Under the pieces are notes generated by a model that saw nothing but the letters and a program-made list of their open reading frames with translations, was not told the DNA's origin and did no database searches. 50,622 bases of DNA from the NCBI GenBank assembly GCA_034638255.1, contig JAWPGT010000121.1, positions 1 to 50,622 on the forward strand. The letters are read 5' to 3'. This DNA comes from Coprinus comatus (taxonomy: Eukaryota; Basidiomycota; Agaricomycetes; Agaricales; Agaricaceae). Made by a program: the position numbers and the translations under genes. Positions 12,231 through 23,622 of this stretch are shown here, one piece after another. The first letter of the stretch is position 1. Every line of letters begins with the position of its first letter.

Positions 12231-12750
12231 GGTAGTAAGATTGTGAATACAAGAAACTGATTTTGTCAGTACATTGACCTAGAATGAAAGAAATCACTAC
12301 ATACCCTACGATGGCGAGGCATAATAGAGAGATTGGCAATGTTATCTTCAGGATTGAATGTTGTACGAGATTTAGAAGGTCGTGGAATCGGTAAGAGCAG
12401 TATTTGATGAGGACAAAGCCTGTGGGCATCGCCTTTGTCTAAAAATACCCACTCAAATTTATAGAATTTATTTCAGTAATATTCGATTCTAAGGGAACAT
12501 ACATAATGAACACATTGAGCACCCAAATTCAACATGTTAATCGTCTAGTTTTTCTTCATACTATTACCCTCCACAAACCCACTTTTGTCAGACAAGAGAG
12601 GATTTTATCTCTTGAGAGTTGGGAAAAAATCACAACGGTAGTAAAGGGTGGGATCTATAGAGGCTATATAGTTGCAATCCAAATATTTGGTTGAGTACTG
12701 ACTTTAAGTAGTTTGTGAATCTCAGCATGTCAAGGATTGGCGCACGATCC
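12231..12750. other. Gap upstream of B1
   Basis: This is the presumed promoter side of B1. A minus-strand reading (12220-12429) runs into the first exon and has a hydrophobic centre. An upstream exon with MPRHRR before a GTATGT donor (about 12300-12325) is conserved with B2 (MPRHRM, about 38150-38175), so a longer N-terminus or a spliced leader is possible. Nothing else coding seen. Confidence 0.3.
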
Positions 12751-13640
12751 ATTAAACATCCAACCCTAAACTTCCATAGTCATTCGTTTCCTTAAAGAAT
12801 TTGCACGTGAACAAAGACGATGTTTTTCAACATATGATTGATATTGTATACGTTTACGATAGGGAGAGAGAAGCTGAGAACCAAAATACTGAGTCTTTTC
12901 AGACCAGCGCTGCCATCTGTTCATTAGAACCCCAGAGAGATACTCGAGTCAAAGTCCAAAGAGTGCGCATATTCTTCTGAATGTCCTAAATACATGGCCA
13001 TTCTTCCGTACGATACGACAAAGAAAACAGAACTTATGGAGATAGTGGTTGTGGAAAGAGTTGGAGAATAAGGTCACATGTATAGTATATACTATATACG
13101 CCTCGACTTCTCATTAAAGCCATCCACCATCAAGGCCTGGACAGACTACAAGTCTTCATCGTACGTCAATCACCATTGTGGTACGACAGGATACAGGAAA
13201 TGTAGTAGAGGTAGAGAGTGAAAGGGTATTCTGGTATTGCATTAAGAATGTGCGCTAGACCTTCTTCACCTCACTGTATTCATGCACGACCAGAGTGACT
13301 GCATATATGGCCGGTTTAAGTGAGAGACGCTCTGGTTTATAACAGATATGGGAATGAGGAAAATAACGCCAAAACTGCTTTACACTTCTAGTTTTGCATA
13401 CTATGCTTGGAAAGATATATCCTGAGCTTGGAGACCAAGCCCCAAGAATGTGTGGGAATGTTCATACAACAATGGTGAACCTGTAGAGAGACGGACAGGC
13501 TGGTATCCAAGAATTAAGGGAAAGACTAGGAACAGATATCCAGAGCAAATTGAGGGAAGCAGAGAGACGGTCGTCGTTGGTCAACTTGTACAACGCGATT
13601 GGTTGATGAACATCTTTGAAGTTTTGTGTGTATCCTGATC
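12750..13640 (-). pseudogene. Small family A remnant and flanking junk
   Basis: About 12775-12860 resembles the Cys-rich exon of family A, including TTTGCACGTGAACAAAGACG and the sequence coding the last cysteines. It joins directly to the A upstream flank (GGGAGAGAGAAGCTGAGAACC, 12860-12990). The middle of the gene is therefore deleted. From 13000 to 13640 I find only short unsupported readings, some shared with 3160-3480 and 48900-49170 (TATGACAGGATACAGGAAA..). Confidence 0.4.
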
Positions 13641-13688
13641 TTGAAATTGTGAGTTGAACATGCTCTTCTACATCAGATATTATCGTGT

Positions 13689-14081
13689 TCAGAGTTTTGG
13701 AAGAAAGAGTGTATGAAGGTTGGGTGTTCTATGGCATGTCAACAGGCCAACAATTGGGATATGGTAGATGTAGTTGATAGAAAGCGCCAATGTGTAGGGG
13801 AGGGATTCTGGAATGTCATGGAGAGTGTCCAAGTTGATGAGAGAAAACTGATCGTAATCGAAGACATGCTCGAGCTGAAGCTCTAAAGCAGAAGCCTTCA
13901 GAGGACCATGTGTATAATCGATCGCCGAGTTAATCGTGCCATGAACAAAATATGCTGAATGAGACACTGTCATAATATTGGTGGCGAGAACCAAATGAAG
14001 ACGAGTGATGTTATGTCCGAGTACACAGAGGTGACCTGAGATACTTGAGCGGGTATGACTCCCGAGTTTTCCGAAGATCAT
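13689..14081 (-). CDS. Uncharacterised ORF fragment, possibly F-box/LRR-like
   Basis: This is an open reading of 130 codons on the minus strand with alternating hydrophobic and polar stretches (LCVLGHNITRLHLVLATNI; SLINLDTLHDIPESL; HRTPNLHTLFLPKL). The spacing recalls the leucine-rich segments after the F-box in basidiomycete F-box proteins, but no F-box is visible and no full repeat unit is clear. It is not repeated elsewhere in the window, unlike its neighbours. It may be a remnant of a longer gene. Confidence 0.25.
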   Translation of the reverse strand: MIFGKLGSHTRSSISGHLCVLGHNITRLHLVLATNIMTVSHSAYFVHGTINSAIDYTHGPLKASALELQLEHVFDYDQFSLINLDTLHDIPESLPYTLALSINYIYHIPIVGLLTCHRTPNLHTLFLPKL

Positions 14082-14597
14082 TTGAAGCTGAGTTGAAGGG
14101 ACGGGGCTTGAGATTGGTAGAATGTACTGTGTGGGAAGAGTCGAGTGCGCTGTGATGATGATGATGTCACCATTTCATATATCTGTGTTCTCTAAAATTC
14201 GACCAAAAGTTGTAACTACCCGTTCATACATGGCGGCTATGGATCTCGAGAAAGATACGCCCATGCGCTATAATTTCAAATTAAAAGGCTGTTCTCCACG
14301 CTTGAATAAATGTTAACGTTCCTTATCTGATGGAATTATTACACTGCAGTCAATATCACTCTTTTTCGCCTTAATGTGGAAACGTGCAGCCAACATCGAT
14401 AGGGTGATTGGCAGTGCTCCAGTCGTTAGTCCTATCACCGAAATGCAAAGTAAACGATGACGAAAATATATTACATACATTAATATTACAATTAACCTTC
14501 TTTTTTTCCTTATCTGATGCAGAACACACTACCTTCGTTTGCCACATACTCGTTATCATCCGAACCTCGGCGATTATTTATGAGCCACTTCCCCTGA

Positions 14598-16278
14598 TAA
14601 TTAGTGCAATAAAGCCCAACTCTCCAGTCTCTCGTTCATCGTAGCCATTCCAATCAACTCGTTTGCTCCCATGTTGTGATTATTCTCCACAAATCCGTTA
14701 CACGAACCTTGAGCGGACAAAGGTTCAAGTATGTCAGTAGTTGAAGTGTTCATGGGTACCTGGAGACTCTCGCGAATGTCATCCAAAGTTGATTCCATCG
14801 CTCGTAAAGTTTCCATAACTTGTTTCTCAAGTTCCTGGAGAGTATTAATACCAGGTCCAGAGGGACCAGATTGAACCTGCAGATCAACCTTTGACTCTGC
14901 GAATTGTAGTGCCTCCATGTCTCCCAATAAACGTTGTGAAGCAGAATTTTCAAGTTTGCCATTGTCATGAGGTATTTCGGCGCTCCCATTGGTAGTTTGT
15001 GCAACATTTACATTCCCGAGACAGTCTTGAATCATCCTTGCTGAATGCAAGACAGGTGCTTTCCGAGTTCCTCGAGTAGTTGTAGGTCGAGGTCGATGAC
15101 CTTGAGTAGTGTAAGTCGTGATAGTCGGAGTATTGTGTTGAAGGTTTCTACGAATACGTTTGGATGCTCTATGACGCCCGATGACTTCAATATCGGCTTC
15201 TGTGATTAAATCTTCACTCCTGACTAAGATTTTTGAATTTGATGGGTCGCCGGAATGGATGGGATTTTGAGGAGTAGGTTGTTGATTTTCTTTACGAGAG
15301 TCGGATTCACCATCATTGTCGTATTCTAATTCTAATTCATCTTCATCTTCAACTTCTTCGGATTCACCTTTTGAACGAGAATGAGAATTATATCAAGAGG
15401 GAAATGTGAATCTCACGGACTGAATAATATTCGTGTTGCTTTCATTCTTCGTCTTCCACTTCCACTTCCATTCCCATATACATTTCTATCAATATCCTGT
15501 CCTTTCCTCCTAGGTCTCTTCTTCGTCAAAGGTAAATTTGAATCTTTAGAGATCGGGATTGCCACCGCCGTAGGAGACCGTAGTCGCAATCCAACTCGCT
15601 CCAGCTGAACCCTAAAATTCCAATGAATCCCAGCACCAGCGTGACTAACATGGATCCCACTTCCTCTTGGAGGAACAAGTTTCACAAGATAATCATATTC
15701 CTTTTCCTCCAATCCCAATTTCTCCATGATCACTCGCTTTCTGAAAGCTTTCGTACGTGAACAACTACGGTGTGTTACAACACATAATTGACATCGTATA
15801 CTTTTACGATCACACACAACTCTATAACCTGGTTGGATCGTGCATGACTCGCAAATCTAGAAAAACAAAAATAAAATAAAATTTAGTAACAACGTCGTAG
15901 AAGAGTGTCAGAAATATTCACTTACATATTCCGGATCTCCTTTATTCAACCCCTTCAACCACGCCTTAGAACTCTTTTGAAACTTGGAATCCATACGCCC
16001 AAAACGGTAACCTCTGTCCAAATATCTGACACTAAAACTCGATTTCGAGCCTCACTGTTGTCAATGTCAAGTTGATACACTGACTGGTCACTACTTGCAG
16101 CTTTAGAGTCGTCAACCATGGCTTCATGAACACTCGAATCAGCTGCAACTGGTGGATGAATAAAATCAAGGACAGATGGAGGAGGAAGAATAAGTGGTAG
16201 TGACATCCTATCCTCCCCATTGGTCGATTTAGATTGATTCGTGGGAGTTGTAGTAGACAAGAGATAGGCCAGACCCAT
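14598..16278 (-). CDS. Family A copy A2: Zn2Cys6-like protein, least damaged
   Basis: An N-terminal exon (start at 16278 or 16206, NSEARNRVLVSDIWTE..) ends near 15926 at EYV with a GTAAGT donor. After CTAG at 15857 comes ICESC, and the six cysteines are spaced C-x2-C-x9-C-x6-C-x2-C-x6-C. That is close to the fungal Zn2Cys6 cluster but with a long first loop. A basic RTKAFRKR stretch, then EEKEYDYLVKLVPPRGSG and a Lys/Arg-rich linker follow to about 15413. After a small intron an acidic tail (ESEEVEDEDELELEYD) leads to a long Ser/Thr-rich C-terminus ending near 14598, with a predicted helix METLRAMESTLDDIRESL. A sequence-specific DNA-binding role is inferred from the cysteines only. Two doubts remain. 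Compared with A1 the N-terminal exon has lost 13-20 nt near 16015-16030 and changes frame. The acidic-tail intron does not join cleanly with canonical sites. Confidence 0.5.
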
Positions 16279-16289
16279 GAATGACGATG

Positions 16290-17450
16290 GCGAAGGAGAG
16301 GACGATAAAACTGAGCGAACGAGCCAGAGCTGAGGAACGTGATGGATACTGCAGAGAGAAAGAGAAAGAGAGGGAGAATGAGGTTGATTATATCAAGTCA
16401 TTTCGGACCGGTACTAGAACCTCAAGAGATCCTCAAACTCTCAAGAAGAAAAAAATCAAACAAAGCAATTGTGACTGCGCAGCGGAGGAGTGTGCCACGT
16501 TTCAGTAGGATTAAACTTTCTTGAAACGTTATTGACCACATGTTCTGAACAACCTAAATATCTGTTGACTCCTCTGTACATTGTGGCAAAGGAACAAGAA
16601 ACTCACGGCCACGTTGTCTGTAGAAAGAGTCGTATGTATCAAGACTGCGAGATCAAGGATTCAGGACCACAGTTCCTCGTTAAAGTCAGATAGGCGACAG
16701 TCTAAGGTCGCCATCGTAGTTAGGTGTTTGTGGAGAAGAATGACAATCTCTTCAACAGTGACCAATCGATCACTGATGATTATAGGCTGAGTAGAGGGTG
16801 AAAAGGTAAGCTGTTGTGTTGAGTAAACACGTTGACATGACATGACTCACACTCGTCCTTCCTAATCACAAGGTATCCATCCACAATCCACAAGAGATCT
16901 GAGTGACTCCATGACCAATCTAAGCCAAGCTCCGGTCGGGGACAGACACGGGAATGGTGAAGAGGGCGCCAAGGGTACATTTGAGCTTCTGACCTATGTC
17001 CTCTGAGCAGTATAAATCTGAAGACGCGTGTGGGAATTGTCCAAGGGAGTGACTCCAAAAGTATGGTTCTGTAGAGAGACTGGCATGCTCATAACTAAGA
17101 GCTCAGGACGAACATAGCAGCACAGGTCGACTGAAGTAGAGCGTAGCAGGGAGAGAAGACATCCTTGTATGACGTGATAACTTGGTGAACAGTGACGTAA
17201 TGCCACCAATCACCTCTATGATGAACAACCTCAAAGAGACACAAAACTCGAATGAAGGCTTCAAATAGACTGAAAGTGCAGAAACGCACAGACCAGGTCC
17301 AATCACGTTGACCTAACTTGACTCCTTCAATGGCAAATTACGCCACACTCAAGATCATTGCCCAAGCTCTCCTTCATTCATTAAAATTCATTTCCATGAT
17401 TTTGGTCATACTATACTTTTACTCCATCTGATTGCTGAACAAAATCTACA
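16290..17450. repeat. Segment D, copy next to A2 (intact reference)
   Basis: The A upstream flank (GCAATTGTGACTGCGCAGCGGAG at 16465) is followed by a block with minus-strand hydrophobic readings at 16661-16843, 16780-17058 and 17095-17306 in three frames. The same order is found in the fourth cassette, but split there: 41510-41976 matches the left part and 44340-44640 the right part. This copy therefore serves as the empty site for the 2.4-kb insertion at 41977-44339. The hydrophobic readings suggest a decayed membrane-protein gene. I could not assign a family. Confidence 0.45.
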
Positions 17451-18370
17451 TGTTCAGGTGTGTATGCTTGTTTGTGTGTTGTATTCCTTCGTCTCATATG
17501 AATTAACATCGCAGAAACGTTAGACGGGACAAGCAGAAGTGGATATATGTAGTTCAACGTTGAAATGAATATTGACAACATCATCACCCCTCCACAACAA
17601 CATACCTCTCGATCACAATCCCTTTCAACACTAGTTCTTTGTCCATGTGCTGTTCACACTATTGTCCCTTATCAGGAGGTTTAACTTGAGTCGAGTTATT
17701 TCACACCATAAAACTGGGAAATAAGATGATGGATGCTACAAGAATCGATGGAAATATGAACACATGTTATTATGGTGAGTTGTTTCTTGTCTCATTCAAC
17801 TGTGTACCCCCAACCAACAACATTGCTTCGAATCCCTGGAGACCGTGCTTCTCACTGAACCTACGCTTTGCCAAGGTTATATTGGTTTCTATCTTGTGAG
17901 CTTTTCTCACCTTGTTCTATACCATAGATCATCTTCACGTACATTAATAACACGTTGCATCTACAGGAACCTCTTAAACTCGTGAAAAGGTTACGAATAA
18001 GTACGTTCTCGATTCTACAACGGAAAATGGATGATGAAGAGATTTGGGTTTATCTTTTGTATGTTCCATTTTGTGCCATTGTATCACACAGATCGTTGTC
18101 CGTCTTTTTCGACGTGATACTAGAATTGTAAAGACTGATAAATGATAATGTTGCGTCAATAGAGAAGTCCGAAGCTGGTCTATATGTATGCTTGAAAACG
18201 AGGTGAGTTTACGTTTTTGTCATTTCTTGTTTCCTTTTTCCTCGTTTACATATTCCATTTCCTGAAACGCATATCCATTCTGACCTCATTTTAAAGTAAT
18301 TCATTTCAATACCCCCAATCTTTCATCGAGTGAATTGAGTATCACAAACTCGATAACCATAACGAACTAG
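17450..18370 (+). pseudogene. Segment C copy C2, degenerate
   Basis: C2 shows the same landmarks as C4: CATCTACAGGAACCTCTTAAACTCGTG near 17959, GATGAAGAGATTTGGG near 18033, and CTTGAAAACGAGGTGAG near 18192. The reading between them is interrupted and the start region has lost its ATG context. Remains of the block that codes DIDYIPPTSTP in C1 are not readable. Non-functional. Confidence 0.35.
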
Positions 18371-20100
18371 CCGGGTTCACCCTGCCATGACTCTTGGAAT
18401 CTGCTTCGATCGATTTTCTATGATTAAGTAGGGTTTAGAACTAGGATTAATGGGTGTAGAGGAGTTATTTTTGACAGAATTATGGTTCAAATGGAAACCT
18501 TGAGATGATGTCCAATTTCCTAACAAGTTTTGTTTCGGTTGGTTGACGCAGCTCGGACGGTTGTTTCTTTCCGTAGTGCTGGGTAGAATATGGGGCATAC
18601 GTCACTAGAGGTTATAATCTTGCGACGTACCACAGGTCCCGTATGATTCTCATTTTCCTCTATTTTTCCTAATCCTCCACCACATGTCACAACATCCATG
18701 TGCATTTACACGCCACTCTCTCTTGCTAGAGTCCTCAACCCATATAGCTCACACATGGACCACGAATAAATCAGACTTGAAGTGGTCAGAGGAAAGGTAG
18801 CACAGAAATCTTGTGTTCGAACTATTATTATATCCACAAAATTCCAATCAACTACATTGTGTAAATGACAATGAGACTCACGAAGAAGGAAGAAAGTGCT
18901 CTCAAGAGTTGGACACAGTGAACGAGATGACATTGTCATCAATTCTCCACTACTATACATGTGTCGCTATACAGCAAAATGGTATTCGGAATAGCCTAAT
19001 CCGACAATGCTTGGACCTTCCATGAACACATTGTCAACGATCAAGATATAACATTCGCTGGAAGTGTAGTGGTGAGAAATTGTATTGTTAAGATTCCTAA
19101 AAGAAATAGGAATATTGAAAGCGAGACGAGTACAGACTCATGGGGATTGATTAGAGCTCGGCCGTGAGGTGTATTCCATAGCCACGTAATGTTCCGTGAG
19201 ATTGACACAGTTAGGTTCAAGCGCTTTGTTCCATGGTATGGTTGTGAATCTTAATATGTCCGAATAGGTATAACAGTCGAGGCGTGTGCTTTTTTTAGGG
19301 TCAACACCATCAGATGAAGATGTTTTGTTAAGCTGGCCAGATCCACTGCGGTATTGGATCTGGCGTTGCATTCAAATTTATCGCTGATGAATTGAAATTT
19401 TATCTTCTATATAAGTAATAGCAGAGTTCGCATTAGGTGAATGAAGTTGGGAATCTTAGGAGGACAAGGGTAGAATGGACAAAATTGGGTTCCAGCATTG
19501 AGTACATTTCTTCTGTTAATTACTTTGAAACAACCTTTCCAGTGTATTTCTTATGCAGTTCTGTGAGATATATGTGGGAAACAATGAACTTGCGACATAC
19601 CAGAAGTCCCTGGATGTTCCATGTTTTCCTCCATTTTCCTGATCCTTGATCAGTTGTTGAGTATATACCCATACTGCATAGACGATATGATTCACCATAT
19701 CTCTAACCCACACCCCATGCCTGGATATCTTAAAATTGGGATACGAAGACAGTGTGTGGGAATGTTCAAAGCTGAGTTAAATGTGAACCGGCAGAGAGAG
19801 GCATGGCGGGCTGGTAGCCCAGAGTTAGCAGTAAAGACACGTGGATTCAGGAGCAAGATAGTCAGTACAAGATACCACGATGCTAACTTATGTAGGTTGA
19901 GGGCGTCATTACGTAAATGACGTCATCCCATTCTCCAATGGTCAGCACATTGAGGAAGAAACGTAGGCTAACATTACTGAGGATATAAAGCACACTGGCC
20001 ATCGTGAAATCATAAATATCATTTGGAACACAGTGTATAATGAGGATAAACCCGAGACGGCATTCACTCGTCCTTGCTGAATACCCAACCGATGACTTCG
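18370..20100. other. Gap with short unsupported readings
   Basis: The small minus-strand readings at 18377-18598, 18520-18705, 18706-18960, 19138-19371 and 19883-20134 do not connect by clear introns and match no family I know. The reading 19883-20134 contains a hydrophobic stretch ending in an LTIGEWDDVI-like sequence, reminiscent of segment D. I see no RNA gene here. Confidence 0.3.
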
Positions 20101-21407
20101 GTAACCTTGAGGAGTAGTGGACTACCTTGAACAAATGAAATTGTAGTAGTAGGAGTGCTACGCTGAAGGATATTATGAATTCGTTTGGATACTCTGCGAG
20201 ACCCGATGACTTGCAACATCGGCTTCTGTGATTAAATCCCCACTCCTAATTTTTGAGGCTGATAAGTCATCCGCATGAATAATGTTTTGGGGAGCGGGTC
20301 TCTTCCAAATGGAAGGTAAGCTTATCTTTTATTTTTTATATCAGAGTCAAATCCATCATCACACCCTCATATTCTGATTCACCTTCATTTTCTGTTGACT
20401 CAACTTCCATTTTGGCTTTGGGTGTGGCTTTGGAACGGTAATATGAACTGTGTCACAATGAGAGAAATGTGAAGGCTGACGAACTTGATTTGATCATACG
20501 GGTGTCGGCCTCTTTTTTCTTCCTCCACAACCATTCTCACTTCCATTTCCATTTAACCATTCCCTTTCCTTTCCTCTTGGATCTATTCCTCGTCGAAACT
20601 AAAGTCTGATAACCGGGCTTGCCATCGCCACGGTGGTGTTCCGACTTGACTAACACGAATACCACTTCCTCTTGGAGAAACACTTTTCACAAGATAATCA
20701 TACTCTGTTTCCTCCAACCCCAATTTCTCCATAATCACTCGCGTTCTGAAGGCTTTCGTAGGTGAGCAAATGCGTCATGTTGCGACACATAAGAGACACC
20801 GTATAGGTTTACAATCACATCGAACTCTGGATCGTACATGACTCGCAAATCTAGACATATAAATAAAACAAAATTCAGTGATAACGTCGGAAAGGAGCGT
20901 GCCAGGATGGATCACCTTTATTTAATCCCTTCAACCACATCCTAGTACTCTTTTGAAACCTAGAATCCATACATCCAAAAGGATGTCTATACAGTTTAAA
21001 AATGCCGTCAAAACATCCGACACTAAAACTTGGTCTCGAGTTTCACGGCTGTCAATGTCACGTTGATACACGGACTGATCACTGCTTGTAGCTTCAGGCT
21101 CGTCATCCAAGGCTTCCTGAATATTCGAGTCAACTGTGAGTGGTGGATGAACAGGAACAAGGTCACGTGAAGAAGGACGAAATGGGAGTGTGGAGATAGG
21201 TGGTAGTAACATCCTATCATTGTTTAGATTGATTTGGAGGTGTAATATGCGATAGGTAGGCCGGATCCATGAGCAACGAAGACGGAGAGAATAGGGCTGA
21301 TCGAACGAGCAAGATGCAAGGGAAGTGAAGGACGCTGCAGAGTAAAAGAGAGGGAGAGAAAGAGAGGGAGCAGCTGAGAACCAACACGACGGATTATACC
21401 AAGTCAT
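20100..21407 (-). pseudogene. Family A copy A3, broken
   Basis: The N-terminal exon reads from about 21220 (LVPVHPPLTVDSNIQEALDD..SSDQSVYQRDIDSRETRDQVLVSDV) but changes frame before the conserved FKLYRSPFG block. The Cys-rich exon after ATCTAG (about 20855) has lost several codons after ICESC and stops early. The linker and tail (about 20100-20700) retain only short matches. A3 stands just before C3 and B2 in the third cassette. Confidence 0.55.
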
Positions 21408-21477
21408 TTCGGATCAGTACTAGAACCTCAGGGAGATCCTCAAAGTCTCAACGCAAACTAAGAAGAAAAACCAAAAA

Positions 21478-23610
21478 AAAGCAATTGTAACTGCGCAGCG
21501 GAGACATGCACCACGTTCCAGGAGGAATAAACTTTCTTGAAGTGATATCCGATGTTGTTGACCACATGTTCTGAACGAGCCAGCGTAGATCGAGTGAAGC
21601 AGAGCGTAGCAGTTGCTGGTTGAGGGGAAAGAAGTCGTTGACGTAATGTCACCAACTGCAAAGTACAGAAACGCACTGACCAGGTCCAATCACGTTGACC
21701 GAACCAGGCTCCTTCATCACTGCTAAAGCTCTCTTTCACTGATTGGAAGCACATTAAATCATCCGTCGCCACCTACATCAACCTTTCGGGGTGAGTTCAT
21801 GCTGTATTTACTCAATCTAATGGCTGAACAAAATCCATATGTTCAGTTGTGTGTTTTTGTACAGTGACTGACCATATCTTAACGGCCCATGGAGTAGAGG
21901 TTATGCAAGAGATTCACCTCATACAAATTAACTCCCAAGAACTACGGAACTTTGGCCACTGAGTACATGATACAAGCCATCGCTGAAAACATCATCACCC
22001 CTCCTCAACAATACACACCCCCAATCACAATCACTTTCGACGAAATTTGCACCAGCTCACTGTCCATGCTGCTCACAGTAATGTCGCTTATCGGAAGAAG
22101 GGGCTGGGATTGACTAGAGTCGAGGCGTTACAGACCTTGGAACTGGGGAAATGAGATAGAGGCTCCAGGAATCGACACATGTTATTATCTGGTGAGTTCG
22201 ACTGCGTACTCCCAAAGCTCACTCTCGCTCTCAGCCAATAACATCACTTCAAATTTATGTTGCAATCACAGCTAGCATCGTGTTTCATGAACCTATGCTT
22301 CAAGCAAGTGAATTGTCAAGGTTATTATGGTGAACAAAAGGACCAGTAATATTTATCTTGTAAGTTTCTTCTTACCTTGTTCTACACCATCGATCATCTT
22401 CACGTACTTTGATAAACATTTTTCATCTACAGGAACCTCCAGGAAACCCCTAAACTCGTGAAAAAGATACGTACGTTCTCAATCCTACTACAGAAAATAG
22501 ATGTATCTGTATCTTTTGTATATTCGGTTTTGTGGCATCGTCTATGATAGACCACAGAGATTGTTGGCTGTCTCTCTTGACACTGCAGAGATCGATAATG
22601 TCATTTCGACAGAGGAGTGAAATTGGTCTGTATGTACCCTTGAAAACGAGGTGAGTTTTACGTTTTTTCTTCTTTCATTTCTTCTTTCCTTTTCCCTCTT
22701 TTTCATATTCCATTTCCTGAAACGCATACCCATCTGACATCGTTTTAAAGTAACTCATTTCAATACTTAATGCGTACCACGATCTTTGATCGAATCGAGT
22801 GTCACTGACATTGATTATATCCCGCCAACTTCTACGCCCTTCGACGACCCTCGTACCAAGAGTTGCGATACAGTACAAGACCATCTTCATCATCACGCTC
22901 TTCCTCAACTTTCGAATCAAACGGATTCAACTTCCTATTAGGAATCCAGTTTGGAGTGTTCCTTCATGTTGGTTGACCTAATTTAAGCTATGTATCGCCC
23001 AGTTTCGCTTATATTCCTGACTGTGGTATTCAACAATGTCTCTTTCGCTGAGGGCCACAGGTACGACTCCTTTCATAACTTTAATTTCAATACACTGACG
23101 TCTCATCGTACTCACAAGGATTCCCTCAATAGTGATCTATGGCAACAACAAACGAGAAACAGCGCAACTGGAGTACTGTGTATCTTTCATACAAATCACC
23201 CCGCTATTATAATTTGTGGTGCAACCTTATAGTAGAAAGATGTACTTGGTTACACTAATGAATACGTTTGCAGAGAAGAGGTTTCAAAGCGGGAAACAAG
23301 GACCATGTCGGTGTGTGAGACGGATACGATAAGTATGTAGAACATATATTCCATCTCTATCGGTTTAGTACAATACCTTTTTCAGCGACTCCTGTTTCAT
23401 TCCTTGTTTCCTTAACTTTCCAATGATAAGTATACCATCTCAACTCTTTGAGGGCTCAAACATGTATTGCTTTAGTGTTAAAGACAATCACATATACTAG
23501 CATCGAACTTTCCTGCAATCAAGAGTAGGAAGAATATTTTATGCCACCCCTAATATTTCCGGAAAATCACCAGATCGCAATACCATGTTTTCGTTACACG
23601 AATTCTGTTC
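21478..23610 (+). pseudogene. Segments D and C, copy C3 (near-identical to 6297-8480)
   Basis: Base by base this stretch follows 6297-8480 with only scattered substitutions and a few small indels, for example a deletion in the D part near 21640 and a missing GTTTCTCGTTC-type stretch near 22197. The coding traces are the same as in C1, with the same deletion relative to C4. The block therefore duplicated after C1/C3 had already decayed. Confidence 0.5.
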
Positions 23611-23622
23611 CAACACGAGTGG

